A DNA stretch of 64,000 bases from Whalleya microplaca. Taxonomy: Eukaryota; Ascomycota; Sordariomycetes; Xylariales; Xylariaceae. The notes below the pieces were generated by a model that saw only the letters and a program-made list of their open reading frames with translations, was not told the origin of the DNA and did no database searches. Below, in pieces: positions 33,353-46,029 of this stretch. Where the stretch lies: contig MU385752.1 in the NCBI GenBank assembly GCA_022497155.1, positions 62,001 to 126,000 of the forward strand, written 5' to 3'. Each line of letters starts with the position of its first letter. The first letter of the stretch is position 1. A program made the translations under genes and the position numbers.

Positions 33353-36158
33353 GTAGCACAATAGTTCAGATGACAGCTCACATGAACTATTTGATGGTAG
33401 ATCAATTACACCAGGTGGGCTATTCTAGCTTGATAGGAGCTAATATTGAGTTCAATGGCAGACGATGTCTATAATTCAGGGGGGTATTTGATATGTTTTG
33501 GAGATAGACAGGAACTCAATAGGCAACGAGTACATCCATATAGTCTATCTACGGGATACTTGTGAGAGATTTATAGTATAGAATTCATAGTTATAGGAGA
33601 GTGTGAGATAGCACTCGATTTTAATACGTTCTATAATTGAAGCACGAACTTGAACTCGCAAGTGCTCTAAGTGATTAGATTGGGATAATAGGAACATCAC
33701 TTATCTAGTACAAGTAATGTGATACTAGCTTGTCTATATCGTGCCCAGTAGTTCCGACTGATAGATCCTATAGCTAGATATGATTAGTATCACAGCATTA
33801 GTTAATGTAGTATATCTATAGAATATTATTATAAGTACCAGCTATACATTTCTAGTAAGTCGACTATTAGTATTATCCATCAGGGCCACATGAATACCAT
33901 ACGCGTAATTATAGTTGTATGTTATAATAGTGACAACTATCGCTGTGTATAGCAGGTTTAGACAATACAATTAAATAATTAAGTTTAAAACGGCAGGCTT
34001 CAGTGGACAACGAAACTGCCTTCTTCGATAGTATTGAAATATGTCCCTAGACTATTTATTAATGATCTTTAATATTCGGCGTACTTCACAACTACGTAAA
34101 TTTTTGATCAATGATAACTTAGAGAAACTCATCATCAACATCTGTGGTCCTAAGACGTGGCATTTCTAATACGTATCATACCTCTGTAATTGTTGACAAC
34201 TGCTGGTATTGCGAGACAATGAATGCTATTCCATGCATAACTTACTTTGGCAACCTTTGATTCCCACTCCCGACTGCGATGCTTTTGTTGAACCTATTTT
34301 TAGCACAACCTAAGCTATTACTTTGTTCATCTGACTAAAGTGAGTGGCCATGGTCATTGACTTAGAGATAAAGCCTCCAATGCTATTGTCCTTAGACACA
34401 GCCTTAAGGTATAAGTTTAAAACAGGCTGGTCGAAGGGTATCATTATGTTAATAGTCTATGAATCCATCCGACTGAGCAAGATAAAAGAGACCAAATAAC
34501 GATGTTAAAAGTTAATGAGATATTACTAAGAAAGCGCAATCGCTTGTCTCGAACAACATACAAGATAGCGAACGAGGAGACGGGCTGCTACGGAGTTGCG
34601 GAGAAGGTAACACCTGATAGTCGTGCAAACATCACTATCAACCACGCAGTGCCATGTAAATGCATCGATATTCGCATGAAGCACCTCGTTGAACACAGCC
34701 ATGTCATGTTCAAGAGGAATTCTATTAAAGCTGGCAGGCGAGATGACCTAGCTATAGCACTGAAACTTCGGCTTCCGAACATTGGTGCGAAATGCATAAT
34801 AAGGGGCAAAGGAAAGAGTCTCAGTCCTACCGAGGTAGACGATAAGCCAACACGGATCGTCGACGAAACTCCCAGTGGACAGAAGCTTATTGAGCAGTGG
34901 CAGGGTGTGGAAGCATGGCAAACGAGGAAGATCTGGACTGATTGGTAGCGTCAAGGGAGAAAGACCAGGTGGTCTGGTCTTGGATTTTTATTGTGCTAGT
35001 AGAAGAAAGTGGTGTACAAGCCAGGTAAGTTCATGGACATCTGTGTATAGATCACTACTTGTCTAATACAAAGGGTTACAAGACTATTCTAGTCCTTCCT
35101 GGAGGTTTCAATTGTTCCCCCGTGATAAATTACACGAAGGCCTTTGTCCCTATACATAGAAAATCCTGGAGAAGCCGCATCGATGTCAACCTCGATGGCA
35201 CGTGGAGCTTGAAAATGGTATTAGTCAAAAGCCTGCAGGATTACATTACGCTGTTACAGCTTTTTCAACGAAGGTAGGAAACTATACACGAGGAACATCG
35301 ATCATGAAACTGAGTAGGCTGCATCAAACAAGCTCGTTGTCGCACTAATCAATGTGCAATCGCCCGCTAGCGATTTCACATATACAGGTAAGCAGTTACT
35401 CATGGCTGGGTCTAGGGACTCCTCTCGCTATTCAAGGTTACATGATTCAGCTCATATGAATACTCTCTACTGGAAGGAAATATGGAACAGAAAGTTATGA
35501 ATGACTTGAATATCGCCCAGCCATTCTGTCAAGGTTTCTAATCCTTAGACAAGTAGCGTCCTCTTAATTGCAAGGTGTTAGCTTAACTTAATAAGATGGA
35601 AACTTTCTGCATTCCGCACAGATTATTCGCACATTCGAGGGTCTGTTACACGACATTATCTTTAATGTGTTAGCATGCAACACAAGTTGAGCTGATTCTG
35701 GGGTGGGGGAGATTAACCATTGCTGTCACAGAGTAATGTGACCAATAAGCTAGCTCACCCGTGAAGCTTGGTGAAGGTTGAACTACATTTGAAAAATGTC
35801 AAAATGAACAGCATGACCTTATTCGTCTCGTGATCATGCTTAGGAACGGGCAAAAGTGCATACCCAAAGTTTAGTCAAGTCTCTATATCAACATCATGAG
35901 GGCATTCGCTAAAAAGCCGGCTGTGTGAACTAAGTCTCTAGCAAACAGCTAAGTATACTGGAGAATGACCCTTTAATAGAACGTAGGCTGGCTTCTATTG
36001 GGCAATTTCAGAAGAAAATGCATAAAATGCTGCAGCCTTAAAGAGCACCTAACTAGGTAGCGGGCGGGCTAGGCAACGTTCCGAGGCATATGCCGACCCG
36101 AATCACATTGAAGAAGAACCGGACCGGCGCTATTGATCTAGATAAAACTCTCGGCCGA
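33353..36158. other. AT-rich gene-poor stretch
   Basis: About 2.8 kb. A single plus-strand frame, 34502-34948 (148 aa, Lys/Arg-rich), starts with ATG but has no recognisable domain, no splice partner and frames on the opposite strand of similar length; I do not call it a gene. Nothing else seen. Confidence 0.4.
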
Positions 36159-39100
36159 CTATGACGCTCCACAGAAAGCGCTGGAAAGCTCATACATACC
36201 TGCAAGTACTGCTAGTAGAGATGTTTCGGTGAGACAGATTGCCCCGGAGAAATAAGCAGGTAGCCTGAAACTGCACCATGGTCTCATAAAGATGAGACAT
36301 ACCGAGGACCTAGGGCAACCTTGCTCCCTCCATCGCGATGGGAACAAGTCTCCTTCTTCGTAATGAGAGTTTGCGTCGGACAAACTTGAAATCCTTAGTG
36401 TACGAGGGCCGAAGAAAATGGATTTGAAACATGGGATTGTGGATGATGGGCTTTTCAATGATGGGAAAGTAAGCTAGCTCTAAGTCGTGTCCAGTTTGCT
36501 TTCCTTTCGGGTATGGCATTTGTGAGCAGTCATGCGTACCGTTCCCTCTGACCTGATCACAAGGAACGCAGTACCCGTGGCATCCGGCAGCGTTCGGATC
36601 GGGAGGATGGATGCCGGGAATAAACTGGTTATTATTCAGTATCTCCAAGTAGAGACAAGCATAATCGGCGATGCCCCAGATACCAGATTGTTGAGTCAAT
36701 TGAGTTCATGGTTAAGGTTGACGGTCCAAGGATGCAGTTTACCGTTACCACGCATCCGGTAGACCTGTTAGATCAAACCTTCTTTCTTCGTTAGTTTGTG
36801 GTTTGCCTTACCTTTCCTAGGTACTTTGTACAACTCATCAGTGCCGACTGTTGCGACGCCGCAGCGCCGCAATGGTCATGTGCGACTCTATTATCACTAA
36901 TAAATGCATGGGTTCGTATCTCCATCAGCCTTGTCGGTGATCTATATATTATTATTAACACAGTTGGCTTCCAGAAGCGCAGATCCGGATCGCTTAAAGC
37001 TCCACTGCATTCTGCGTATGTACCATGCTACTGGGAAGTGGCCCGTGGGCATGGTCCCTGATCTTCATCTCTTTGTCGATCATATGTTCGCCACCAGTTG
37101 AGATTTCGCTTGTGGGCTTGTAGGGAATGGGGGTTCACGAACCTGTAAACACAACCGTCTTATTAGTTATATGTGTACCTATAAAAGTTAAACCCAGAAC
37201 AAGTATAAGCTGTTACAGAATATAAGGTAGTGGCATGACCTGAAGTTAGATTCTGGGCTATAGTCATGTCATAGTAGGTAGACACACTGGATATTAAAGA
37301 ACGAATCGTGCATCTCGATGATCGAGTTACGGTGACAATGCTCCGTTATGGAGACGGATGAAGTAGTGTCCACAAGCACGTTCAAATGGTGGACGGCAGA
37401 CAGTCAGTCAGACAAGCAGACAGTCAGACAGTCAGACTGCATAGACAAATCTAGCTCACTGCAGGCAGGCTTGCATTCTTGATGTTCAGGCTGCATCCGG
37501 GCATCCTATCGGTGTTCTTTCGGATCATATTGAGACATAATCTCTGTTCCTACAAAGCCATTTACCGACGCTGCGACGCTTCGAGTTAGGAGAACTTAAT
37601 ATTGCTCCTCGAGAATGTTTTCATGCTTGACATTCAACCCATCATGTCAGTTTTCCCCCAATTTCCCCGCTCTAGGATCGCCAGATCTATAAAGTCCAGT
37701 GACCAAAGGCAAACTGGGGCCTAAACAGAGACGGGCCTTGACGGCGCAAGGGATTCTAGGCCTAAGCCATTTGCGTAGAGCAGGAATGCTTGCGACAGGC
37801 GGCAAACGAGTGCTCATTAATGGCAGCAAGGCTATTCATTGGTGTAATAAGGTCTCCTGCGGGCTTTGAACTATTGTTTAACGGACTGTCGGCAACGATT
37901 TTTTGCCAAATTTTTTTTCTTGGTGTTCTGTGAGAGAGTGGGATTTATCTCGGCACCCTTGTAATGATCGCCGTACAGTTAGCATGAAGAACGGTCTGGA
38001 TCGAGAGTTTGACTGATTCATCGAAGATGGGTTGACACCACGCTAAGCTCGATAAAGTGTTTACGCAGTAATGCGCTACTATCGTTACCACAGTCGCACT
38101 CTCTGCCAGTCAGCGAACGTGTACGAATTAGTTACGCTGTAAGCTGTCAGCGGTTTCAGTTTCATGAACCGATTACTTCTCCAGGCGCCCCGGCCTTCCT
38201 ACGCTGTTACGGTGGGTATTTTTCCAGAGGGAGACGGATGCATTGCAGCATGGAAACATTGGATGCCTACAGTATTACTGCTGGCCAATATGATTGTGTA
38301 TAACAAATGATGAACCGAAGAGCCCAGGACGATATTCCTCGGCCATCGAGGTTCTTCGTGAGCATCGCCGCAGTGCCACTGCACTATGCATGTGAGCTCA
38401 ACAACCGAGCTTACAGTAATTGATAAATAAAACCAAGATCCTACTACATGATCCCTTTTGTCAAACGCGAAGCATCGATAGAGGACATGCACGCACACAC
38501 ACACACGTAGGTAGTGTAATGGATTCAGTCAGTCAGACAAGTAGACGAGTCAGAAACGATCAAGAGATCGTGAGTCTTGTGCCTACGAGAGATGAAACTG
38601 ATCTAATGATAAGACCGCGCGTCCATCGTGATGGTCAGGCTGATAGTAGTGACTCTCACACACGTCGACGCGCAATTGAGGCTTTCCCATCCCGTCCCAT
38701 CCCATCCAGCTCGATCGATCCCAGATCTCCCTACTCCGTACTCCGCCAAGCAACATTAACTTTAATGGGCAGTGGTAGATTGGCCCTATCTTATTATCCC
38801 TACAAGCCCCGAATCTTCGATAATTTGAAACAATAGCTTTTGAGGATCTCGATAAAAGGAGAGCTTATTCATACATTTCTATCGTACCCTGCGAGTGTTA
38901 ATAAAATCCATCGCGTCCCACTGACAGACACATCCATCACCGGCATCCCCGTCTCTCATTAGAGAGATTTTCTTCACATATCCAAAACATCGCAAATCAA
39001 TCAGCGAATCCACAATCGAAATTGGCTGTTGTTCTTAGACTGCACAGTCACTTACCGCGTGGACAACAATAATTGCAGCGGAATTGTCGGAGAGAAACAT

Positions 39101-39676
39101 CTAGCCTATCACCCTGTCCAACTCATAGGACTAAGACCCCAGGACCCTGCCAGTCTGCTGTGCCTCGCTGCCCGTACGGTACTATATTAGTATTGTATGT
39201 ACCATCAAGCCACGCTTATAACAGAACCAAACGCATGAAGCCATCGTTCGCGCCCGACGGATCCGCACAGAATTGAAGAAAAAAAAAAAGGCGCCACCAA
39301 GCTCGTCGACAGTCAGGCACCACTCTATTGTGCGTGTGTCTCTTCTTCCTGTGTCCTTGCGCTGCCATTGTCTACCCTATTAGTTGACTGGGCGCACACG
39401 CGGCTACCCCCCTCGGTCCCACTTAGACCTTTCTGTCATAGGAAAAGGACTGGACCTGTCTCTTTCTTCTTCCACTTACTTACCGGGCCTCAAAACGGAC
39501 GCTTCCCGGATTTCCTCATTCCCTGGTTCACTAGCTCTATTAGCTCGCGCGAAACAAACGTCGGAAACCTCGCACTCCGCAATCTTATAAGGTATCCATC
39601 TTATATAGTTATTTGAATCCTCCGTCCCCCCCCTTCCCGAATTTTATACGGCATCTACTACCACCACCCACCCATC
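36159..39676. other. Gene-poor stretch, becoming CT-rich towards 39.7 kb
   Basis: A minus-strand frame at 36310-36699 (129 codons) has a Cys/His-rich first half but begins at TTG behind an in-frame TGA; unassigned. A CAGT/CAGA-type microsatellite lies at 37398-37439, and its 16-mer CAGTCAGTCAGACAAG recurs at 38526-38541. A (CA)n run is near 38493-38506. From about 38660 the plus strand is rich in CT/CCCATCC runs typical of a fungal promoter and long 5' leader for the gene at 39677. Confidence 0.45.
37398..37439. repeat. CAGT/CAGA microsatellite
   Basis: Alternating CAGT and CAGA tetramers. The 16-mer CAGTCAGTCAGACAAG at 37401-37416 is repeated exactly at 38526-38541. Confidence 0.8.
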
Positions 39677-39949
39677 ATGTCTACTCGACCTTCAGCGACA
39701 CACTACGACAGTTCTTCGTCATCAGTCTCAGTCTCATCCAGCTCCTACTCCTCATCCGACTCGGACCTATCTCTACGGACCAGCATGGACGCTCAACCAG
39801 TCGCTTCAGTTGAGGTCTTGCGCTGCCTCCGGTGCCACCGCCACGTCGAGACTACGTCGACCGACGATCTTGCGTCCACAGGAATGATCCGCATCGGGAC
39901 GAATCTCTACTACTGCCAGCGGTGTGCGGCGGCTGTCGGATGGAAATGA
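39677..39949 (+). CDS. Small conserved-looking protein with paired CxxC motifs
   Basis: 90 aa, single exon. The N-terminal ~45 residues are a Ser-rich low-complexity run. The C-terminal half has LRCLRCHRHVE and YYCQRCAAAVGWK, two CxxC pairs about 30 residues apart, the layout of a small zinc-ribbon. This architecture is one I associate with short fungal proteins of unknown function. The CT-rich upstream kilobase supports a real, expressed gene with a long leader. Role unknown; nuclear or cytosolic since no signal peptide is seen. Confidence 0.7.
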   Translation: MSTRPSATHYDSSSSSVSVSSSSYSSSDSDLSLRTSMDAQPVASVEVLRCLRCHRHVETTSTDDLASTGMIRIGTNLYYCQRCAAAVGWK

Positions 39950-42900
39950 ATACCCCATACTGAGGTTTCAGGTCGTGAAACCCGGTCATCTATGATGTTC
40001 TACACGGCGAACGCTATCTTGATCACGGACGAATCCCATACTACAGACCAACACAGCTTGTCTCGAAAGGAGGCAGCTGGAAACCCGCACTCTCAATTTC
40101 GTACATGCGGGAGCAACGAAACACCTGCTGTCGCTTGCGCAAAGGACGACATCGACAACACACTTCAACAACAGCAACATTAACAGCATGCGCCTGCGTT
40201 CGGAGAATGGTATTCACGTCAGCAACCATCCCAATGTGTCGCAATGCAGCTTGTTACTACAAACGGGACCATCAAAATAGCTTCCCCCTTATGCCAACCC
40301 GACCGACATGGATTGTTACAGCAAAGATCCACAATCCCAAAGACAAAGACCGTTTTTAGAAATGGATATCGCCACCGCCGAGTTGTTGGCAGACCACATC
40401 CTGGTGCTTTTACAGGGACCTCGACATGGCAGAAGCACGATTGTATGGAGACGTACATGTCGCCACCGCCGAATGTGTGAGTCTGGAGGGGGATAGTGAA
40501 TCAATCTTTCGGGACACATCTACCAACAACAGCTTTTCTGTTCACATGCAATTCTCCAAACTTCCCATGTTGCAACTCTACCTGCAGCATCGAGGCGCAA
40601 TCGAATTCGACTACCTACATACACACTAAGATCTGACGGTATCTTACTTGTCAGCCTGCTTCCCCAAATGCCTACCTTCTTGTAAGCCACGCAATCCCTG
40701 CGAGGCCAGCATGCAGGCAGCGACATTATCATTTTTTCACTTCTCATTTCATTCCATCAACCGGACTGGATGTTCTGGAACGTCCGCTCCACAGTTCTCT
40801 TATTCACTGCCACCACCGGGCGGTGATGGTGCGACGAATCCCAATCCTACGGTCAATTCATCTCATCTCATCTCCCACGAGAAACGCCAGAAGCAGCAAC
40901 AACAACAACACCAATAGGCATCAACCTTTCCCTCTAGCTCCCTGATCAAAATTAAGCAGGACAACCAGGGCCACCAGGGACAGCTCAACAGCATCTCTCC
41001 CCCGGCTTCTGACTTCCTGATTTCGCAACTGTTGTGCGTGTGCATCAGGAATGAACCCAGGGTTCGAAGGGCGGAGGGGGGCCTCCTCTGGGCTCGATGG
41101 GGCTTCCCACGTCATATGCAGTTCGTCTTGCATTACCGGGCCAATCATGAGTTGTGATACTCTAATTGCGCCCTGGGGACCGCCAATCACGACTCTGCGT
41201 GCGGCTTGGAGCCCCGGCAACACGAATGACCTGGAGCAAATCTGGCCTGTCTCTGACGTTAACCTGCATCGACCGCCCAATCCCCAACCTGCCAACGGTG
41301 CATCACACCAACATACACCCACCTGCAGTGTTGGCATATGTTCTCCCCCCCTCCCCCCCATATTCGCCCCCTGTCGGTCGGTGTTCTCAGCATGGCTGAA
41401 TGGTCGTCGCTAAATCTATATCCATCCTACTGCATGCGGTCGGCTTGGAACCGTTTCCGCGGTGTGCTTTCTCTTCTGATTTGCATCCTTCCCCAGTTGC
41501 GGTACATACCGTGGTCACCATACATGTAGATATGCATGTGTATGTATGCGTATGTGTGTACGCGCGTGCCTTAACGAGGGGAAAGGGAATGCACTTTTTT
41601 ATTTTGCCATTATTTTCTCATCACGACTTGTGGTTGCGATTCGGAAGGAAAACGATTCATGGTTGGAAGTTGGATACCCCCATTTGCGCGCAATGGTCAT
41701 GTTCTTTCTTGCATTGTTTAGGCGTTGAATTCACATAGCGTTGGAGCGGGCGCATGTATATACACATCTATCATCTCTTCATCTTCACTTCGCTTTGCTT
41801 CTCCGATTCGGTGCAATATACGAGGGCATATATATATTAGACTTCAGGATTTTTTGGGCAATCCAAAGGGGCACGGGAATGATGACGATATACGAATACA
41901 TGTTCCTCAATGAAGCAAATTTACGCATATTCAGATGTCTACCTAGTATCTTAAGCATGTGTCTGTGATATGTGTGATGAGCCACTATTTCTGCACTTAC
42001 ACGCGCCCGCATCGCTGCAAACACCGTGAGCGCACGCATACATGTAAAGGTCCGAGAGGGATTTTATTGTACTTGTGGTGGTGTAAACAGCATCCTGCGA
42101 ACCGGTAGAGTCCTGCCTTTGGTATTCAGAGCACCGCCTCCTCCATATACGCGGTCGTATACCCGAGTTGCGTGAGTCGTTGCACTTGCAACCCGACCTG
42201 ACTTCGAGACTACCTCGGATCCGAAAGCTCGGTGTGCGAGAGGGTTATGCTGCTCTCTCATCTTATTGTAGTTAATACACATTCTAGATGTTATACAACA
42301 TCTACTGCCTAGTTCCGCTATGTTCATTATTTCATAATTGGGCTTCGTAAACCTTTGCGCACATACGTTTCTGTGCTAATTGAAGACAGACTGATCTACA
42401 CCCAGATACAGATACTAGGGAGGGTAACGGTGGCGAGGCGCACACGAAGTTCATACTATCTGACATCGCTACGATCTTCGATTTTACAACCTACTATCTA
42501 GCTGCCCAAGAACTGGAATTCGTGCGCCGATACACCGGGTCAGGGTGGCAAGGTTCGATAGGGCTATTCACAGTGTAAGATGCGGCGCGTTAGATTGCGG
42601 GCCGGTGGTCTGTAACATGGCATGCAGTCTCCGCTGGCCGGGACGGGGCGTGGAGGAGGCCTCGCCATGATAATCCCCGGGTATGTATGTCGTGTGGATG
42701 AACAGGAACGGTATCAGTGAGCTGGTCCATAAATCAAGCACCCTTACACACGCCCGCTATGACGGCATTCACACAGGCCTGGTATCTTTAGGCTGGATTA
42801 GCTCGATGTTAGTATCAGGAGAGGCTCGACGATCTGGGTGCCGACACCCGGTGGGCAGTTTGCGCGCACTAGCTTCTAACAATTGCGAAAAAGCTTTCAA

Positions 42901-43496
42901 GCTGTGATAGACGCCGTTGGGCACTATGATAGACGAACCTAGGGCGGGTACGCAGTGAGGTTGCGGCGCATTCCACCGCGCGATATCATGATCTTCAGAT
43001 CTGCTTGCAGCTATCGCGACGTCAGGCTATCGGGCAAGTCGACGTTGGCAACCCTCAAATTTCCCACCTACATCTCAAACACCAGACGTTGAATTACGCA
43101 GTGGTGATAAATACAACCAAACACCCCTGATCTGCAATGGGTAAGGTGATGCCGTTTCTCTTACGTAGCACAAACACCTTGCCAACCACGGGCGTGGTAC
43201 CATCATGTCTTGCTGGCGATCCGAGTCGCTAATTCTTACAGTACTACTATGTAATCATCTGAAACCCACCAGCGGCTCCCCAGTCGACTGTCGATTATCG
43301 AAGCATCTTCGGCAGGTGAATTAGCAATAGACACGTCAACGTAGTTTAATAACTCATAGATCCAAAATTCGAGATTGGACACAATCCTATCTGCAAGTGG
43401 CACGAAGATGCTGCACCTGTGCATGCAGCAGCAGCAGCTCGCAAAGCAAACCTAGCTAGTGATAGCTGCGCGTGTATCGTAACAAACGAAACGAGC

Positions 43497-43520
43497 TACA
43501 TACATACATACATACATACA
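43497..43520. repeat. (TACA)6 microsatellite
   Basis: Six perfect TACA tetramers, followed by a further imperfect CATACATACATA tract near 43535. Confidence 0.9.
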
Positions 43521-45126
43521 CCAGATACAGTATCATACATACATAGCGCGACTCCTTTTCGATAGAGAAAAAAAAGCGGCCGAATGCAGGAAACCCTACT
43601 TTATTCCCGTCTCTATTTGTCTGTATCTATCCATTTCCAGCCCCAGTCCGACGGCTCGCGCAGCTAGCTGTTGTAACGTGCTCCTAGCCGATGTCACGTC
43701 CCCACATCCACACATCCCTCGAGGACGAATTCGGGCGAAAATTCCGCATCCCAAGATCGTCGACGGGGTGCTGCTGGGCAAATTGGCGATCAGGGTCCAA
43801 TCTGCACGTCGACATCATAGCCCAGGCTCCTCTCCTACAACCCTGGATCGGCGAGGGAGTCGGCTAATGCGGAGTTTGGGCTGGCCTGGACTTGTATGTA
43901 AGGGTTGATGGGATGTTTATTTCATGTGAAGAGCGGTAATAATACCGTCCTGTATATCTCTATAGCTCGCGTGTTATTGGTCTAAGAATTCTCCTTGCTA
44001 ATCGCTTACTTAGCGCCTTAGCCTCTGGGCTAGTCAACTGCGTATCGTTAGCTAATAACTTGTCTAATATCTAGTAGTCTGGTTTGGAAAGCAATTCGAC
44101 AGACCTCCTATCTAGCCGTGCCAGGCAGAGAGATTAGGCTGCTTCCAAGTTCGATACCAAATCGCCAAAATCGCCACCGCTAATAATAAGAGGGCGTTCC
44201 TGGAATGGACTAGAAGTCCAATTCGAAGCAGACGAGAGGCTTCTCCAGAGCCGTTCATCATTAGTTCGAGGCACTTACCAACTAGCCAGGCTGGTGAGAC
44301 GTCCAAGCGTCAGGAACGCTCGAGGCTAGCATTCTAGAGCCGGTTGGGCTGCGGCAGCCGCTACCACCATCGCCACCGCAGTCCAATAAATATATTTAGG
44401 CGCCGGCCAGGTTCGCGAGCGGTGTGCGGACAAATCTCGCCATATCAGGTGTTGTGTATATCCCTCAGCTAGAATCTTCTGTTCAATGCCAATTAACGCA
44501 TGAAATGCACCACGTCTCTACCGGTACACGTAGTCCTACGAGACCGATGAGCAAGCTGGCTAGCCTAGGCCCCTATCCCGGCGATTTTCAATTCCAATTC
44601 ATGGGCCACCGTAAGGCCTTAGATCGCTAGACACGGCCGCCAATCCGTTGGGCATGCTAGATATTCTCATCAGGCCTGACTCTTCCCGGATAATGTTCTT
44701 GATCTAGGCTTGTCCTACTAGTCTACGTAATGCTTGTAGTCGGTTCACCAGAATGTCCCACCATCGAGCCTCGGGATGTCAACAAGAGAAACACCGCCAA
44801 CGCCCAACAAGTCTCAGTATGATATCAGCCTTACACGGCGTTCATCACCGCAAGTCCCAATTGCCCAATGACCGAACGAGATTCAAGCATAGATAGCGAA
44901 GGGCGTATGTATGTATGCATTCAATATTGGCGGCCACCTGCATCCGCCGTCTCTGCGCCTTGTTCCTTTAGCAGTCTAGCTATCAGGCTATCTATGTATG
45001 CAATCGCGCGACCTGCCTATGAGGGGGAAGACTTATCCGCGCGATCGGGTGGTGGGCGTGGTGATCGGGCCGTCCGATGCGATCTCAGCTCTATTGCAAC
45101 TCTTCCGCTTTTTGCTAGCTAATCTG

Positions 45127-45174
45127 TACATACATACATACATACATACATACATACATACATACATACATACA
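45127..45174. repeat. (TACA)12 microsatellite
   Basis: Twelve perfect TACA tetramers; likely length-polymorphic between isolates. Confidence 0.95.
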
Positions 45175-46029
45175 TGCTATATGCATGTCGATAACCTATC
45201 CACGCTTATTCATTATGCGCTGGATCTCGTGGAAAACCTGTTTAGTGAACTAATAATAAACCACATGTGTAAGAATACGATGTATGTCCCAGCAGCAAGA
45301 ATATCGATTCGTCCCGCGCCCATGTGGAGAGTCTACTCCGATGCGCAAAGGGTCCGGATGGGATGCTGGACTTGCAGACTTGTATGTACATACATTCGTA
45401 TGGGCTTTACCTACATATACGTGCTACACTAGACACATCCGTACATTAGTTAGTCCTCCGGCAGAGTAGCAGCAGCAGAGATCATCCCGATGGGATGCTA
45501 GGCGGCTAGGTAGGTAGCAGTGATGCTGCAGCGCATCGGGGATGTGCAGAGCCTCCTCGTGTCTGCGTGTCTTCCCACACGTCAAGCAGGTATATTATCC
45601 CAAGCCCATACCCACTGCCGACGGCCCTGGGGACCACAACTTTCGAACCCAAGCCTGTGGGATCTTATAATTCAATGTTATCATTGTCGATGACATCATT
45701 CGGCGTTGGGATGGGAATTATCAACAGCGGCTTGCTCAATTGCAAATGTGGCACAAGAAATTTAGCTGGGCTCTAGCAGGTTTTTTTGCTTTTTCTTTGA
45801 AGCTCAATCGACGGCTGGAATTATGCTGTATCAAATTGCTCGTAAAACGCCACACAAACGCCCATCACCCGTACGGTGCCCTCTCGTATCACATTGGTCT
45901 TCCGAGGGAGGGTGCTCCGCTGTCCCTTGATAACGGACAATCCATATACATACGCCTCCGATGCCTGCCGAGATCCATATTCACACACACACGTCATCAA
46001 GAAAAATCATCAAAGACATTTTAGCGGAG

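Larger units (their letters stand above)
39950..46029. other. Six-kilobase gene desert with microsatellites
   Basis: Many frames of 60-145 codons occur on both strands but they overlap one another, have no domains and no splice logic. Microsatellites: CAA-type near 40895-40912, ACAT x6 at 43497-43520, TACA x12 at 45127-45174, and TGTATGTA-type runs near 41520-41560. GC content is near that of the genes, unlike the RIP-like region at the right end. It could hold non-coding transcripts or regulatory DNA; I cannot show either. Confidence 0.45.

Noticed and set aside
34502..34948. 148-codon plus-strand frame as a gene
   Set aside because: No recognisable domain, no intron partners, competing frames of similar length on the other strand, in AT-rich gene-poor DNA.
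36310..36699. Cys/His-rich minus-strand frame as a gene
   Set aside because: Begins at TTG directly behind an in-frame TGA, with no upstream exon visible and a low-complexity Arg-rich end. Possibly a remnant.
45127..45174. TACA array as a CRISPR-like or telomeric repeat
   Set aside because: It is a simple perfect tetranucleotide microsatellite with no spacers; CRISPR is not expected in a fungal nucleus.
40426..45469. Many 60-145-codon frames on both strands
   Set aside because: They overlap each other, show no family features and no splice structure; expected by chance at this GC content.
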